Shown here: in pieces, positions 26,355 to 35,047 of the stretch
How positions within the stretch are numbered: position 1 is the first letter of the stretch
How the letters are laid out: the number at the start of each line of letters is the position of its first letter
NCBI GenBank assembly: GCA_963733265.1
Contig: CAVTCF010000001.1
Coordinates: forward strand, 1,302,001 to 1,366,000
Direction: 5' to 3'
Origin: PALSA-1006 sp963733265
GTDB lineage: Bacteria > Pseudomonadota > Gammaproteobacteria > Burkholderiales > Gallionellaceae
DNA length: 64,000 nucleotides
The notes under the pieces: model-generated
Database searches by the model: none
The model's input: only the letters and a program-made list of their open reading frames with translations
What the model was told of the DNA's origin: nothing
Made by a program: the position numbers and the translations under genes

Positions 26355-28547
26355 ATGCATATTTCTTTAAAGCTTATAGCGTTGCTACTGGCGATTTTCT
26401 CTTCTGTGACTTTTGCAGATGAAGTGATGCTTGAAACAATTGATATCACGGCTTCAAGGCTCATTGCCATTCCTTTGGGTGCGTCAGTGCCAAACGAAGC
26501 AAGTCTGTCAAGCCAACGATCAACGGAAAGCGACAGCACCCGTCTACTGCAAGACATTCCGGGCATTAATATCTACAGTGCAGGTGGTGTATCAAGTTTG
26601 CCGGTCGTTCACGGCATGGCTGATGACCAGGTAAACGTCCAGGTAAATGGCATGGGATTGATGCCTGCATGCCCAAACCACATGAACTCGGCACTTTCGT
26701 ATATAGACCCGAGCAATGTAGGAAGCGTCACGGTGTATGCCGGAATCACACCGGTCAGTGTCGGGGGCGACAGCATCGGAGGAACAATTCAGGTGAATTC
26801 AGCGATGCCTGAATTTGCCAATGCCGGAGATACAAACCTGTTCAAGGGACATACTGACGTTTTTTATCGTAGCAATGGAAGTGCGAATGGTGAGAATGCT
26901 TCCGCAATGATCGCCTCGGATACCCTAAATATGACCTATTCCTACGCCAGAGTGCAGTCTGACAATTATTCGGCCGGAGGCAATTTTAAAACTGCTGGAT
27001 CGGGTAGCGGGAATGGAGACTGGCTTGCCGGTAATGTTGTCGGTTCATCCTCTTACACATCGGTTAATCAAGATGTCGGTTTTTCTCTTCGGCATGATAA
27101 TCATTTGCTCCAACTGAATGTAAGTGAGCAATATATTCCTTTCGAGGGCTTTCCAAACCAGCGTATGGATATGACTTCCAATAGCAATACGTTAATTAAC
27201 CTCCGCTACAAAGGTATGTTTGAGTGGGGCGACCTTGAAGCACGTATATACAGTCAAAGCACCCAGCATGAAATGAATATGGGGGCTGACAGATTTAACT
27301 ACGGCACGCTTGGCATGCCGATGGATACGAATGGAAAAACGTTAGGCTCGTCAGTTAAAGCAAGTATTGATATTTCGGAAAATGAAATTCTCCGAATTGG
27401 TGCGGAATCGCAGAACTATACCCTTTACGACTGGTGGCCTCAGGCAGGAGGCATGATGGGGCCCAATTCATTTTGGAACATAGACTACGGCCAGCGGAAT
27501 AAGTTTGATGTTTATGCCGAATGGGAAAAACATTGGAATCAAAAGTGGGTCAGCCAACTGGGAGTTCGCAGCGACACCGTCAAATCAAACGCCGCCCCCG
27601 TGCAAGGTTACGACAACTCGGCGATGTGGGCACCGGATGCCGTTGCGTTTAATGCACTTGACCACCACCGCACCGATTCGAACTGGGATTTCACTGCATT
27701 ATCCCGATACGATCAGGACGCGATGCAAAGTTTCGAGGGTGGCTACGCGCGCAAGTCACGCTCACCAAATCTTTACCAGCGTTATCCGTGGTCAACTCAA
27801 CCGATGGCGACCATCATGAACAATTTTGCCGGGGATGGAAACGGTTACATCGGCAATGTTGATCTCAAACCGGAAGTCGCCAATACCCTTAGCGGAACGA
27901 GCGGTTCGCATGATTCCAACAAGGAGAGTTGGGAACTAAAGACGACAGGCTACTACACCTATATTCAGGATTACATTGATGTGCAACGCTGTAACTTCGG
28001 GCAGTGCGGTGGTATTGCGAACGCGGTTGCCACAACTGGATTTGTCAATCTACAGTATGTGAATCAATCGGCTCAAATCTATGGCTTGGATATTTCCGGT
28101 TATTCTATTTTGGTAAAGAACAGCGGGTACGGAAGCTTTAAGGCGACCGGCGTATTAAATTATGTCAGAGGCAAGAACCTGACAACGGGTGACAATTTAT
28201 ACAACATCATGCCGTTAAATACCAAGCTGGCAGCGGTGCAAAATCTGGGCAAATGGAGCAATACCGCCGAAGTTCAGTGGGTCGATTCTAAAACGCAAGT
28301 ATCGCAAGTTCGGGACGAGATACAAACGGGAAGTTATAGTCTTTTCAATCTGCGCAGCAGCTATGAATGGAAACAGGCAAAGCTCGATATTGGAATCGAA
28401 AATGTTTTTAACAAGTTTTATTCGTTGCCATTGGGCGGGGCGTATGTCGGACAGGGAGCGTCGATGGGAATCAATAACATTCCCTGGGGCATCGTTGTTC
28501 CCGGCATGGGGCGCTCAATCAATACCTCGCTAAACGTAACTTTCTGA
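26355..28547 (+). CDS. OprC/NosA-type TonB-dependent copper receptor
   Basis: 730 residues from ATG 26355, which gives a clean signal peptide (cleaved after VTFA); the frame is open upstream but covers the regulatory palindromes. The plug domain (about 30-150) carries PACPNHMNSALSYI: the Cys106-x3-Met110 pair matches the copper-binding CxxxM motif of Pseudomonas OprC/NosA. Further His/Met clusters (HEMNMGADRF, GMPMDTNG, GGMMGPNSFW) could form the rest of a methionine track. The 22-strand barrel ends in Phe (NTSLNVTF). It should import copper across the outer membrane with TonB energy. Followed after four bases by a lipoprotein gene. Confidence 0.85.
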   Translation: MHISLKLIALLLAIFSSVTFADEVMLETIDITASRLIAIPLGASVPNEASLSSQRSTESDSTRLLQDIPGINIYSAGGVSSLPVVHGMADDQVNVQVNGMGLMPACPNHMNSALSYIDPSNVGSVTVYAGITPVSVGGDSIGGTIQVNSAMPEFANAGDTNLFKGHTDVFYRSNGSANGENASAMIASDTLNMTYSYARVQSDNYSAGGNFKTAGSGSGNGDWLAGNVVGSSSYTSVNQDVGFSLRHDNHLLQLNVSEQYIPFEGFPNQRMDMTSNSNTLINLRYKGMFEWGDLEARIYSQSTQHEMNMGADRFNYGTLGMPMDTNGKTLGSSVKASIDISENEILRIGAESQNYTLYDWWPQAGGMMGPNSFWNIDYGQRNKFDVYAEWEKHWNQKWVSQLGVRSDTVKSNAAPVQGYDNSAMWAPDAVAFNALDHHRTDSNWDFTALSRYDQDAMQSFEGGYARKSRSPNLYQRYPWSTQPMATIMNNFAGDGNGYIGNVDLKPEVANTLSGTSGSHDSNKESWELKTTGYYTYIQDYIDVQRCNFGQCGGIANAVATTGFVNLQYVNQSAQIYGLDISGYSILVKNSGYGSFKATGVLNYVRGKNLTTGDNLYNIMPLNTKLAAVQNLGKWSNTAEVQWVDSKTQVSQVRDEIQTGSYSLFNLRSSYEWKQAKLDIGIENVFNKFYSLPLGGAYVGQGASMGINNIPWGIVVPGMGRSINTSLNVTF

Positions 28548-28551
28548 GTTG

Positions 28552-29991
28552 ATGAATATAGTGCAAATCAAACCACGCATTCGCAAAGTGTTTGGATCGA
28601 AAATCAACCCGATCACATCGACGGTACTATTGCTGTCTGGATGTTTAGGTAACAGTGGACCCGCCGTCACTGCGCTACCTCAGACCATCAGCTTTAATGC
28701 GGCCCCCACACTGAATTTACTCGGCATTGCAACCGTCTCTGCCAAAGCCAGCTCCGGCCTTGTACCAAGCTACAGTAGCACGACACCAACCGTTTGCTCC
28801 GTCGAAAGCAACACTGGTTTGGTAACAGACATAACGGCCGGTACTTGCATCATTGCGGCCAATCAAAGCGGTAGCTCTGGATTTGCCCCGGCAGCGCAGG
28901 CAACTCAAAGTATTATTGTTACAACCAATTCCGGCCAGATCATCAGTTTGAGTGCAGCTCCGACCTTGACTCTATATGGACACGCAATTGTCTCGGCAAC
29001 GGCTTCTTCGGGCCTTGCGGTAAGTTATAGCAGCAGTACTCCGATTGTATGTTCTGTAGATAGCGTCACCGGCGACGTAACCGATCTTGCTGCGGGTGTT
29101 TGCACCATCGCCGCCGACCAGGCAGGCAATGCAAACTTTAGTGTGGCAACGCAAGTGACGCAATCCATCACGGTCGCTTCGTGGTCGGGGCCACTCACTG
29201 TTCCAAGTGTGCCGACCGGGGTTAAAGCAACAACGACAAATACAACTGATGTCGTGACGGTAAGCTTCCTTGGGTCGGCTTCCAGCGGCGGCAGCCCGAT
29301 TACCGGCTATACCGTCACCTCGAACCTTAATCCGGGTGCTATTCCCGTCACGGGTACTACATCACCGATTAGCGTGAGTTGCCCGACAAGTTGTTCTGGC
29401 TACTCTTTTAACGTCATTGCCAGCAACAGTGTCGGGAATAGTTTGCCATCTTCTCAAGTGGATATTTTAACCAGCTACAACGTTACGGAAATATTCTATG
29501 AACCAATGACCCAGCCGGATAATTCAATTTTCACCGGGACATTCACGATTGATTCCACAACCAACACTGTATCAAATCTGACAGGAACGCTCACCGAATC
29601 CATGACCGGTACCCCGATGGCCTTGGTGTCATTAACATACCAACTATCTGCGGTGAGCGATGGTAACGGGGGGCTGCTGGTAACGGCCTTTGCACTAAAT
29701 ACAAGCAATACTTTTTATGGGGGGGGATTCTCTCCGGGTTCGGGTTCCGGGCTTTATTATGGTTACCCGACAGCAACCAACCCTGATTCAGGCGGGATAG
29801 GAAACGCTTACGCCACGATATACGTTAACTTGTCCAATCCGACGACGGCGCCGACACAAGCACAAATAAACAGCTTGGCTTATGCTGATTGCACTGCCCT
29901 TGGTATGATGGGCGATACCTGTATGACAGGATATTCTGGCTTGGGGACGATGGGCGGATATCCTGTATCTCAAACAATAACGAAACAGTAG
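28552..29991 (+). CDS. lipoprotein with two Ig-like repeats and a Met-rich end, cotranscribed with the copper receptor
   Basis: 479 residues. The lipobox LLSGC gives a lipid-anchored Cys at about 27. Two Big/MBG-like repeats of about 80 residues (each with TPxVCSV...AGxCxIAA, with paired Cys) are followed by an FnIII-like domain (VPTGVKATTTNTTD...PITGYTV). The last ~160 residues match nothing I know; they end in CTALGMMGDTCMTGYSGLGTMGG, Met and Cys rich, a possible copper ligand set. It begins four bases after the receptor stop, so it is probably a partner lipoprotein handing metal to or from the receptor (inference). Confidence 0.65.
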   Translation: MNIVQIKPRIRKVFGSKINPITSTVLLLSGCLGNSGPAVTALPQTISFNAAPTLNLLGIATVSAKASSGLVPSYSSTTPTVCSVESNTGLVTDITAGTCIIAANQSGSSGFAPAAQATQSIIVTTNSGQIISLSAAPTLTLYGHAIVSATASSGLAVSYSSSTPIVCSVDSVTGDVTDLAAGVCTIAADQAGNANFSVATQVTQSITVASWSGPLTVPSVPTGVKATTTNTTDVVTVSFLGSASSGGSPITGYTVTSNLNPGAIPVTGTTSPISVSCPTSCSGYSFNVIASNSVGNSLPSSQVDILTSYNVTEIFYEPMTQPDNSIFTGTFTIDSTTNTVSNLTGTLTESMTGTPMALVSLTYQLSAVSDGNGGLLVTAFALNTSNTFYGGGFSPGSGSGLYYGYPTATNPDSGGIGNAYATIYVNLSNPTTAPTQAQINSLAYADCTALGMMGDTCMTGYSGLGTMGGYPVSQTITKQ

Positions 29992-30059
29992 TAATCGCCG
30001 AGTTTCAATCTGTATTACTGAAAAACCGACATGCCTTTAACCCAAATTTTTCATTAGAG

Positions 30060-30178
30060 CCGTGATCCCCGCGTAGGCGGGGATCCAGTGCCTTTTTCAA
30101 TATGCCGTTGTTTTTTGTCCCGCTTCGCGGTGCTATTTTATTTGCTGGATACCGGCCTTCTCCGGTATGACGACTGGA
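30060..30178. repeat. pair of facing GC hairpins, REP-like, between convergent units
   Basis: GATCCCCGC-GTAG-GCGGGGATC at 30064-30085 followed by CCAGT, and a second stem ATACCGG-CCTTCT-CCGGTAT at about 30150-30169 preceded by CTGG; the two units are arranged head to head, about 65 bp apart. This is the layout of common proteobacterial intergenic palindromes. It can also end both the receptor-lipoprotein and the MbnP-MbnH transcripts. Confidence 0.6.
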
Positions 30179-30189
30179 TAGGCCAACGT

Positions 30190-31395
30190 TTAATTTGTCG
30201 CATTTCCCTTGAACGGATCAACGTAACGCGGATCGGTTAGCAGCGTTTCGTCGGTCAGGGTTTTCAAGAAAGCGATGACATCCGCACGTTCCGATTTATT
30301 CAGCTTGATCTTGTTCAGCCGAACATCTTTGAACGGATTGCGTCGACCATCGCCTTTGTTCGGGCCGGACGTAATGTTGCGCCCGTGCGCCGCATAAACA
30401 TTCAGCACCTCTTCCAGCGTGGCAATCGAACCATCGTGCATATAAGGGGCTGTAACCGCGATGTTGCGCAGGCTCGGCACGCGGAACTTACCCATGTTCT
30501 CCGGCTGCGGCATCATGGCGATGAGACCGGGGTTGTTATCAGGGTATGCACCTTTGCCATCCACGTTATATAGCCCGGTGTTGTGAAACGGCGTTTCCAC
30601 CTTCTCCGATTTTGCGTGCATCGTCTGATCGGAAAAGTTAAAACCGCTGTGACAGGTCGAACATTGAGCCTGTTCACTGAAAAACAATTTACGCCCATGC
30701 TCCTCTTGCGTTGTCAGACTAATTTTCCCAGCTTCAGCTTGATCGTAACGTGAATTACCGGAGATCACGCCGCGTTCAAATGTTGAGATCGCTTTAACGA
30801 TGTTCATAAAGTTAATCGGCTGTGATTCTCCCGGAAACGCTTCTTTGAAGCTTTGCTGATACTCGGCATCGTTCTGGAAGCGGGCAAGCACTGCGGCTTT
30901 ATTTTCATCGGTTATTCCCAATTCAACCGCGAGGTTTTCCACAAACATCGGAACCTTGGCCTGAATTTCAAGCGATGACTGGGACGGATTGGCCCAGGTC
31001 AATGTTGGGTAGTAGGCCGAATTGACGATACTCATGGCACTGCGCGACGTTTGGTCACCGGTCGAACCGGTTGCCACCGCCTTGCCGTCGGTAAAAGCCA
31101 AATTCTGGAAATGGCAGGAACCACAGCCCATCGTAGCATTGCCGGAAAGTCGCTTGTCGTTGAACAGGTGACGACCCAATTGAAATTTTGCCTCTGACAT
31201 CGGATTGTCGGCAGGCACCATCGGCTCGGGAAAGCCCTTGGGCAGATTCCAGTGCCAATCGCTAACCGCAGAAGTTGAAAGAGAAACCGGAGTAGTTCCC
31301 TTTGCCTTGAACGGCAGAGGAATCACTCCGGTCACCAGCAGGCCGGCCACCGCAATTGCAGCGACCAGCCCCGTTACCAGCACTGGTTTTTTCAT
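30190..31395 (-). CDS. MbnH-like di-heme cytochrome (MauG/CcpA superfamily)
   Basis: 401 residues with an N-terminal membrane anchor or signal (about 5-28). Two c-type heme sites are present: CGSCH at 91-95 and CSTCH at 245-249, as in bacterial cytochrome c peroxidases and MauG. The C-terminal part has RVPSLRNIAVTAPYMHDGS, typical of the family. The gene follows an MbnP-like gene by four bases on the same strand; in known MbnP/MbnH pairs the di-heme enzyme oxidises a Trp of MbnP to kynurenine to build a copper site. That activity is inferred here from family and neighbour. Confidence 0.85.
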   Translation of the reverse strand: MKKPVLVTGLVAAIAVAGLLVTGVIPLPFKAKGTTPVSLSTSAVSDWHWNLPKGFPEPMVPADNPMSEAKFQLGRHLFNDKRLSGNATMGCGSCHFQNLAFTDGKAVATGSTGDQTSRSAMSIVNSAYYPTLTWANPSQSSLEIQAKVPMFVENLAVELGITDENKAAVLARFQNDAEYQQSFKEAFPGESQPINFMNIVKAISTFERGVISGNSRYDQAEAGKISLTTQEEHGRKLFFSEQAQCSTCHSGFNFSDQTMHAKSEKVETPFHNTGLYNVDGKGAYPDNNPGLIAMMPQPENMGKFRVPSLRNIAVTAPYMHDGSIATLEEVLNVYAAHGRNITSGPNKGDGRRNPFKDVRLNKIKLNKSERADVIAFLKTLTDETLLTDPRYVDPFKGNATN

Positions 31396-31399
31396 CGCA

Positions 31400-33166
31400 T
31401 CACTTCACGCTAAATACGGTTTGTACTTGCGAGCCGGTCAGAGTCAGTCCGGTAGTCAGACTGATTCCAAGTGCCTTGAAAATCGGTCCACACTCCGGAT
31501 CAGTCGTACCGGACATACAACCGGATGCTCCGCCACCGTCATAAGTCAGATCCGACCCTGCAAACAATGCCGCCAAATCGAGCGCGACAATATTTGACGA
31601 GGCATTGAAGTTGTTTAATGTCACGCTCAGTTCGTTCGGATTGGTACAAGATGTTTCCGAACCTGTAACTGTAGCCGGGTTCCCCAGACAACCAGTCGAA
31701 CCAATGTGATAGTTAAGCGTTAAAACTGATCCAACACTGGCGCTGACACTTCCGCTGGAGGGGACGAACTTCTTGGCCGGGGTGGTGGGTACGAACTGTA
31801 TCTTGACAAATTTGCGACCGTATTGCCATGACCAGTTTAAAGCAGTGTTTTGCAATGGGAGCGGTGTGCTGGCATTAGTAGGATCGGAATGGTCAAGCTT
31901 GGTACTCAAATCAGCAGAATGAACCGGCACGCCCAAGGTGAAAGAGATGCCAGTATATGTGCCTGGCGCAACTTTGCCCGTGATTGAAGTGTTCCAAGCG
32001 GCACTGGCAGCATCCTGATCTACGCAGGTTGCGGGCGGTACAGCAGTACTGTAGCCGAAATCCAACAACGCGACATTCTTGGATTGATGCGCGTTTTCTG
32101 TAAACGCCAAAGGCACGGCATTGCCGTTGGCATCCCACAGCAACACATTGGAAATGTAGAAGCGCAAATCGTTTAGCACACCGGGGACTGTTTGATAGGT
32201 GCCGGGTGAAGTAAGCATCGTGGCAGCAGTAGGAGGTGTTGCAGCAAGCGGAGTTTGATCCCACCGGACAAGAGAGTTAATCGAGACCGGATTGCATGCC
32301 TTGATACCTGTTGCTGCAGTTGTACTATTTATCACGTCGAAATTGACCGTCACTGCTTGAGTCGGCGTTGCAGTGGAAGTGGTCGCCAATATGGTTGCAC
32401 GCACTGTATTAGGATCCTCAACACCGATCACACCACTGGCCGGATTGGGATTGCTACCTTCGCTTTGTGCAGCCAGCTTGGCGAGTTTCAGCAAACCACC
32501 TTGCACAGCGCCAATCTTGCTGGCACTCACACCGCTTGCGGCTGCGCTATAGTTAGCAGCCAAGGAACTGGCAACAAGTTTGGCAAAATTATGCACCGTT
32601 GCAGAAACCCCCGAAGTTGCCGAAGCAGAAGATGCAGCATCCGCAATATAATCGGCAAATAGATTAGGTGCCGAAACCGCGGAAGAAATTTGCAAGTCTG
32701 TTTTGAGTTGCGCAATGACCTGTTGAACGGAAGAGGCTGGATTGTCCAGAATCAATTGATGCAGAATTGAAGTGATCGGATTGATGACAGTTTGTCCGGC
32801 CGGGGTTGTCAGCACGTAGGCTTGACCAACTGCCGATGCGGGATTATCCGAATCCACCGCGCTTGCAGGCACTTGAGCCACCAGTGGGTAAGCTGCAACA
32901 TCACTGGCAGTTACACCGCTGATTGAGTACACGCCGCTTGCATCGGTGACAGCGTAAGGCTCACCGGCATCGCAAACCGTATTGCTGTTTTTATCGAGAC
33001 AGACTGTAACGCCGGAAAGATAACCATCCTGTACGACTCCCGATACACTGGTTGTGCTTGCAGCACCACTACCACCACCTCCACTGCAACCCGCGATCAA
33101 TACTGTAATCGCGCTCATTGCAAAACACAGTTCGGCAAATTTACGTGCATTAAACTTTATTTTCAT
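31400..33166 (-). CDS. MbnP-like copper-binding lipoprotein with long N-terminal extension
   Basis: 588 residues from ATG 33166 (AAGGGAG ribosome site). Lipobox LIAGC (Cys 27), then an extension of about 230 residues: a carboxypeptidase-regulatory-like unit (SGVVQDGYLSGVTVCLDKN) and an Ala/Ser-rich helical part. The MbnP domain spans about 272-588: NDLRFYISNVLLWD, LLDFGY, GISFTLGVP, and LNWSWQYGRKFVKIQF with Trp445 and Trp447, the region holding the Trp modified in known MbnP; C-terminal Cys pairs are conserved (STGCLGNP, GCMSGTTDPECGP). It should bind copper in the periplasm. Typical MbnP lacks this extension and lipid anchor. Forms an operon with mbnH. Confidence 0.8.
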   Translation of the reverse strand: MKIKFNARKFAELCFAMSAITVLIAGCSGGGGSGAASTTSVSGVVQDGYLSGVTVCLDKNSNTVCDAGEPYAVTDASGVYSISGVTASDVAAYPLVAQVPASAVDSDNPASAVGQAYVLTTPAGQTVINPITSILHQLILDNPASSVQQVIAQLKTDLQISSAVSAPNLFADYIADAASSASATSGVSATVHNFAKLVASSLAANYSAAASGVSASKIGAVQGGLLKLAKLAAQSEGSNPNPASGVIGVEDPNTVRATILATTSTATPTQAVTVNFDVINSTTAATGIKACNPVSINSLVRWDQTPLAATPPTAATMLTSPGTYQTVPGVLNDLRFYISNVLLWDANGNAVPLAFTENAHQSKNVALLDFGYSTAVPPATCVDQDAASAAWNTSITGKVAPGTYTGISFTLGVPVHSADLSTKLDHSDPTNASTPLPLQNTALNWSWQYGRKFVKIQFVPTTPAKKFVPSSGSVSASVGSVLTLNYHIGSTGCLGNPATVTGSETSCTNPNELSVTLNNFNASSNIVALDLAALFAGSDLTYDGGGASGCMSGTTDPECGPIFKALGISLTTGLTLTGSQVQTVFSVK

Positions 33167-33237
33167 CACAACTCCCTTGTCTAACATCAAATAGATCAAT
33201 AAATAAATATCCACAAAGACGGAGTGGACATTTATTT

Positions 33238-33243
33238 ATTATA
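33238..33243 (-). promoter_or_regulatory. -10 box of the mbnP promoter
   Basis: TATAAT on the minus strand, 22 bases downstream of the palindrome at 33266-33282, with no good -35 hexamer. The palindrome thus lies where the -35 box would be, the arrangement of an activator-dependent promoter. Confidence 0.5.
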
Positions 33244-33265
33244 TAAAAGAAATTAGTTATATTTC

Positions 33266-33282
33266 TGCGGCATTTTGTCGCA
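33266..33282. promoter_or_regulatory. RegA/PrrA-type palindrome (site 4), mbnP promoter
   Basis: TGCGGCATTTTGTCGCA, identical to site 1, about 100 bp before the mbnP start. A degenerate copy (TGCGACATGATGTTGCT) lies at 33396-33412 in the same intergenic region. Confidence 0.8.
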
Positions 33283-33560
33283 CTTGTGGATGTGCCCTTA
33301 TGGGGGATGATGAGCTTTCAATGACAATTGACTTCAGGAGGGATTGGATTCGGCACAGCATCTTTCTGTACATCCCTTTCATCAAAATTTGCGAATGCGA
33401 CATGATGTTGCTTTACTTAAATGGGTGAGACGAGAGCTATCGTGGGTGGGAAGTTGCCAAGTCATTAAGGGGGATGCAACAGTAATTCCGAAGGGAGGGG
33501 AAGACACTATCACACTGACTTGGCGGATAGCAATTTAATGCAAATAAATATAAATTGGAA

Positions 33561-33592
33561 TGTGGCATTTCGTCGCGCGACAAAATGCCGCA
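33561..33592. promoter_or_regulatory. tandem composite of two palindromes (sites 5a and 5b), sco promoter
   Basis: TGTGGCATTTCGTCGCG (33561-33577) and CGCGACAAAATGCCGCA (33576-33592) overlap by two bases exactly like the pair at 26001-26032. A -10-like TATATT lies 18 bases further at 33611-33616, on the side of the SCO gene. Confidence 0.8.
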
Positions 33593-33626
33593 TGTTCAAG
33601 CCAAAGGATTTATATTACCTTAGTTT

Positions 33627-33705
33627 TGCCAAGCTGGCGTGAGTTCTATCTGCCGGCCGCACACCGGTTTGTAAACAAACTCCCTGAAACGCCGGCTTGG
33701 CAACC
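33627..33705 (+). promoter_or_regulatory. structured leader upstream of the SCO gene
   Basis: TTGCCAAGCTGGCG (about 33627-33640) can pair with CGCCGGCTTGGCAA (about 33690-33704), enclosing GCCGG...CCGG and the self-complementary GTTTGTAAACAAAC. If transcription begins after the -10 box at 33611, this forms a multi-stem 5' leader. It could be an RNA regulator, a terminator/antiterminator, or a simple repeat; I recognise no known riboswitch. Confidence 0.4.
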
Positions 33706-33770
33706 TAATTTTTAATTGGCGGCCATTAAATATTGAGCATTACCAATTTCTCTAATCCTAAGGAGGTTTC

Positions 33771-34391
33771 ATGCGACATTTTTATTTCAATAGAAATTTC
33801 CAAAGAAGTGCATTCATCTCTTTGTTACTAGTGGCATCGTTTTTTATCCTTGGTTTGACGGAAGCACAATCTCACGAAGGTCATCACGAACATGCGATAG
33901 CGAAGGCGACGGGCGGTGACTTTACGCTTGCCTCTGATAAAGGTGCTGTCTCTCTAAGCGACTTCCGTGAAAAAGTAGTCGCAATATATTTTGGTTATAC
34001 CCATTGTGAAGACATCTGTCCTCTTGATCTGAATAAATTGGGCCGTGCTTTAAAGGCGATGAAGCCTGAAGAGCTTGCACAAATTCAGCCGATCTTTATT
34101 ACTGTGGATCCGGCACGGGATAATGCGAAACTAATGTCCGCATATAGTGCTACCTATTATCCCGGTTTAATCGGGTTAACCGGTTCCGAAGGCGATATCG
34201 CGAAAGTTGCCAAGGCCTATGGTGTTGGTTATGTAAAAGGCGCGGTAAATTCAACTGGCGGCTACGACATTGATCATCCATCGGATATTTTTCTGGTAAA
34301 TAAAAAAGGTAAGCTGCTGCAGAGCTTGCCTCAGCGCACCAAGGCCAATCAAATTACGGCTGCGTTACGAAAAATACTCGCGAAAAATTAG
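33771..34391 (+). CDS. SCO1/SenC copper chaperone
   Basis: 206 residues: N-terminal anchor or signal (about 13-33), a His-rich start of the mature part (SHEGHHEH), and a thioredoxin-like SCO fold. The copper ligands are all visible: Cys79 and Cys83 in THCEDICP and His169 in YDIDHPSDIF. SCO proteins deliver copper to the CuA site of cytochrome oxidase or act in periplasmic thiol/copper handling. An AAGGAGG ribosome site precedes the ATG. The extra His cluster is compatible with copper loading in the periplasm. Confidence 0.88.
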   Translation: MRHFYFNRNFQRSAFISLLLVASFFILGLTEAQSHEGHHEHAIAKATGGDFTLASDKGAVSLSDFREKVVAIYFGYTHCEDICPLDLNKLGRALKAMKPEELAQIQPIFITVDPARDNAKLMSAYSATYYPGLIGLTGSEGDIAKVAKAYGVGYVKGAVNSTGGYDIDHPSDIFLVNKKGKLLQSLPQRTKANQITAALRKILAKN

Positions 34392-34403
34392 TGCCCGTAT
34401 ATG

Positions 34404-34433
34404 AAAAAGACCGGCGATAACGCCGGTCTTTTT
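34404..34433. terminator. bidirectional terminator between SCO and Csp genes
   Basis: AAAAAGACCGGCG, loop ATAA, CGCCGGTCTTTTT: a perfect GC-rich stem flanked by A-run and T-run, between two convergent genes. Confidence 0.9.
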
Positions 34434-34464
34434 TAACTTGGCAAGCAAGACTTACACTTGGACT

Positions 34465-34929
34465 TTATCCAACAAGTGCTTTGCATTCCTGATAGCAAGC
34501 GGCACAGGCTTCTTTGCAGGCTTTACATTGAGGATGTTTTTCTGTCTTCTTACATTCTTCTTCGCAGTCTTTGCAAACATCCAGCGCCACTTTGGCAAGT
34601 TGCGACAGATGCTTCGATTCACCCGCAGCGAACTGCTCTAAGGCAGTACACAAAGCAATAACTTGGCTGGAAGATTGGGCACAGGCTGCCATGCTCTTGT
34701 CACCTTCGCCGAGCAAAGTAATACAGTGCTGTAAACAAATATTCGCTTTGGCAATACAGTCCGCTGCGGCGGCAATCAGCTTTTCATTGGGGTTGCCGTG
34801 ATGGTGCATACCGCCCATATCCATATGTTCATGGTCTATTTCATTTTTTTTGTCATCAGCCAGCGCGTTTCCTGCAGCCGCTACGGTCGCCATTGCAACG
34901 GCGCTTTTTAGAAAGTCTCTGCGTTCCAT
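34465..34929 (-). CDS. Csp1-like Tat-exported copper-storage protein
   Basis: 154 residues. Twin-arginine leader ERRDFLKSAVAMATVAAAG with cleavage about residue 24, then a His/Met-rich segment (HEHMDMGGMHHHG) and a helical Cys-rich body. Thirteen Cys (58, 65, 69, 83, 94, 119, 122, 126, 135, 138, 142, 145, 149) lie in helix-compatible spacing; exported Csp1 from a methanotroph also has 13 Cys lining a four-helix bundle that stores many Cu(I). Tat export fits a pre-folded cytosolic bundle. A regulatory palindrome lies about 100 bp upstream. Confidence 0.85.
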   Translation of the reverse strand: MERRDFLKSAVAMATVAAAGNALADDKKNEIDHEHMDMGGMHHHGNPNEKLIAAAADCIAKANICLQHCITLLGEGDKSMAACAQSSSQVIALCTALEQFAAGESKHLSQLAKVALDVCKDCEEECKKTEKHPQCKACKEACAACYQECKALVG

Positions 34930-35030
34930 GTTCTTCTCCTTAATAATTTTAATTACTCAAACGGCTATAACTATAAACGACCAACTGCGCTGCAAAAAGG
35001 TGAGACGAAAAATTGTTATGGCTCAGAGGG

Positions 35031-35047
35031 TGCGGCAAAATGTCGCA
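35031..35047. promoter_or_regulatory. RegA/PrrA-type palindrome (site 6), csp promoter
   Basis: TGCGGCAAAATGTCGCA, 101 bp before the minus-strand csp start and 267 bp before the response regulator start. Confidence 0.8.

Noticed and set aside
33344..33538. 64-codon plus-strand frame inside the regulatory region
   Set aside because: Overlaps a degenerate operator copy, no ribosome site, no family resemblance.
33561..33770. Sigma-54 (-24/-12) promoter near the palindromes
   Set aside because: I checked for a GG-N10-GC pattern; none with both halves well conserved was found. Fis-like HTH alone, without an AAA+ domain, also argues against sigma-54 activation.
29992..33770. A methanobactin precursor gene near mbnP-mbnH
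   Set aside because: No short Cys-containing leader/core frame with a ribosome site is visible, and no mbnB/mbnC-like genes occur.
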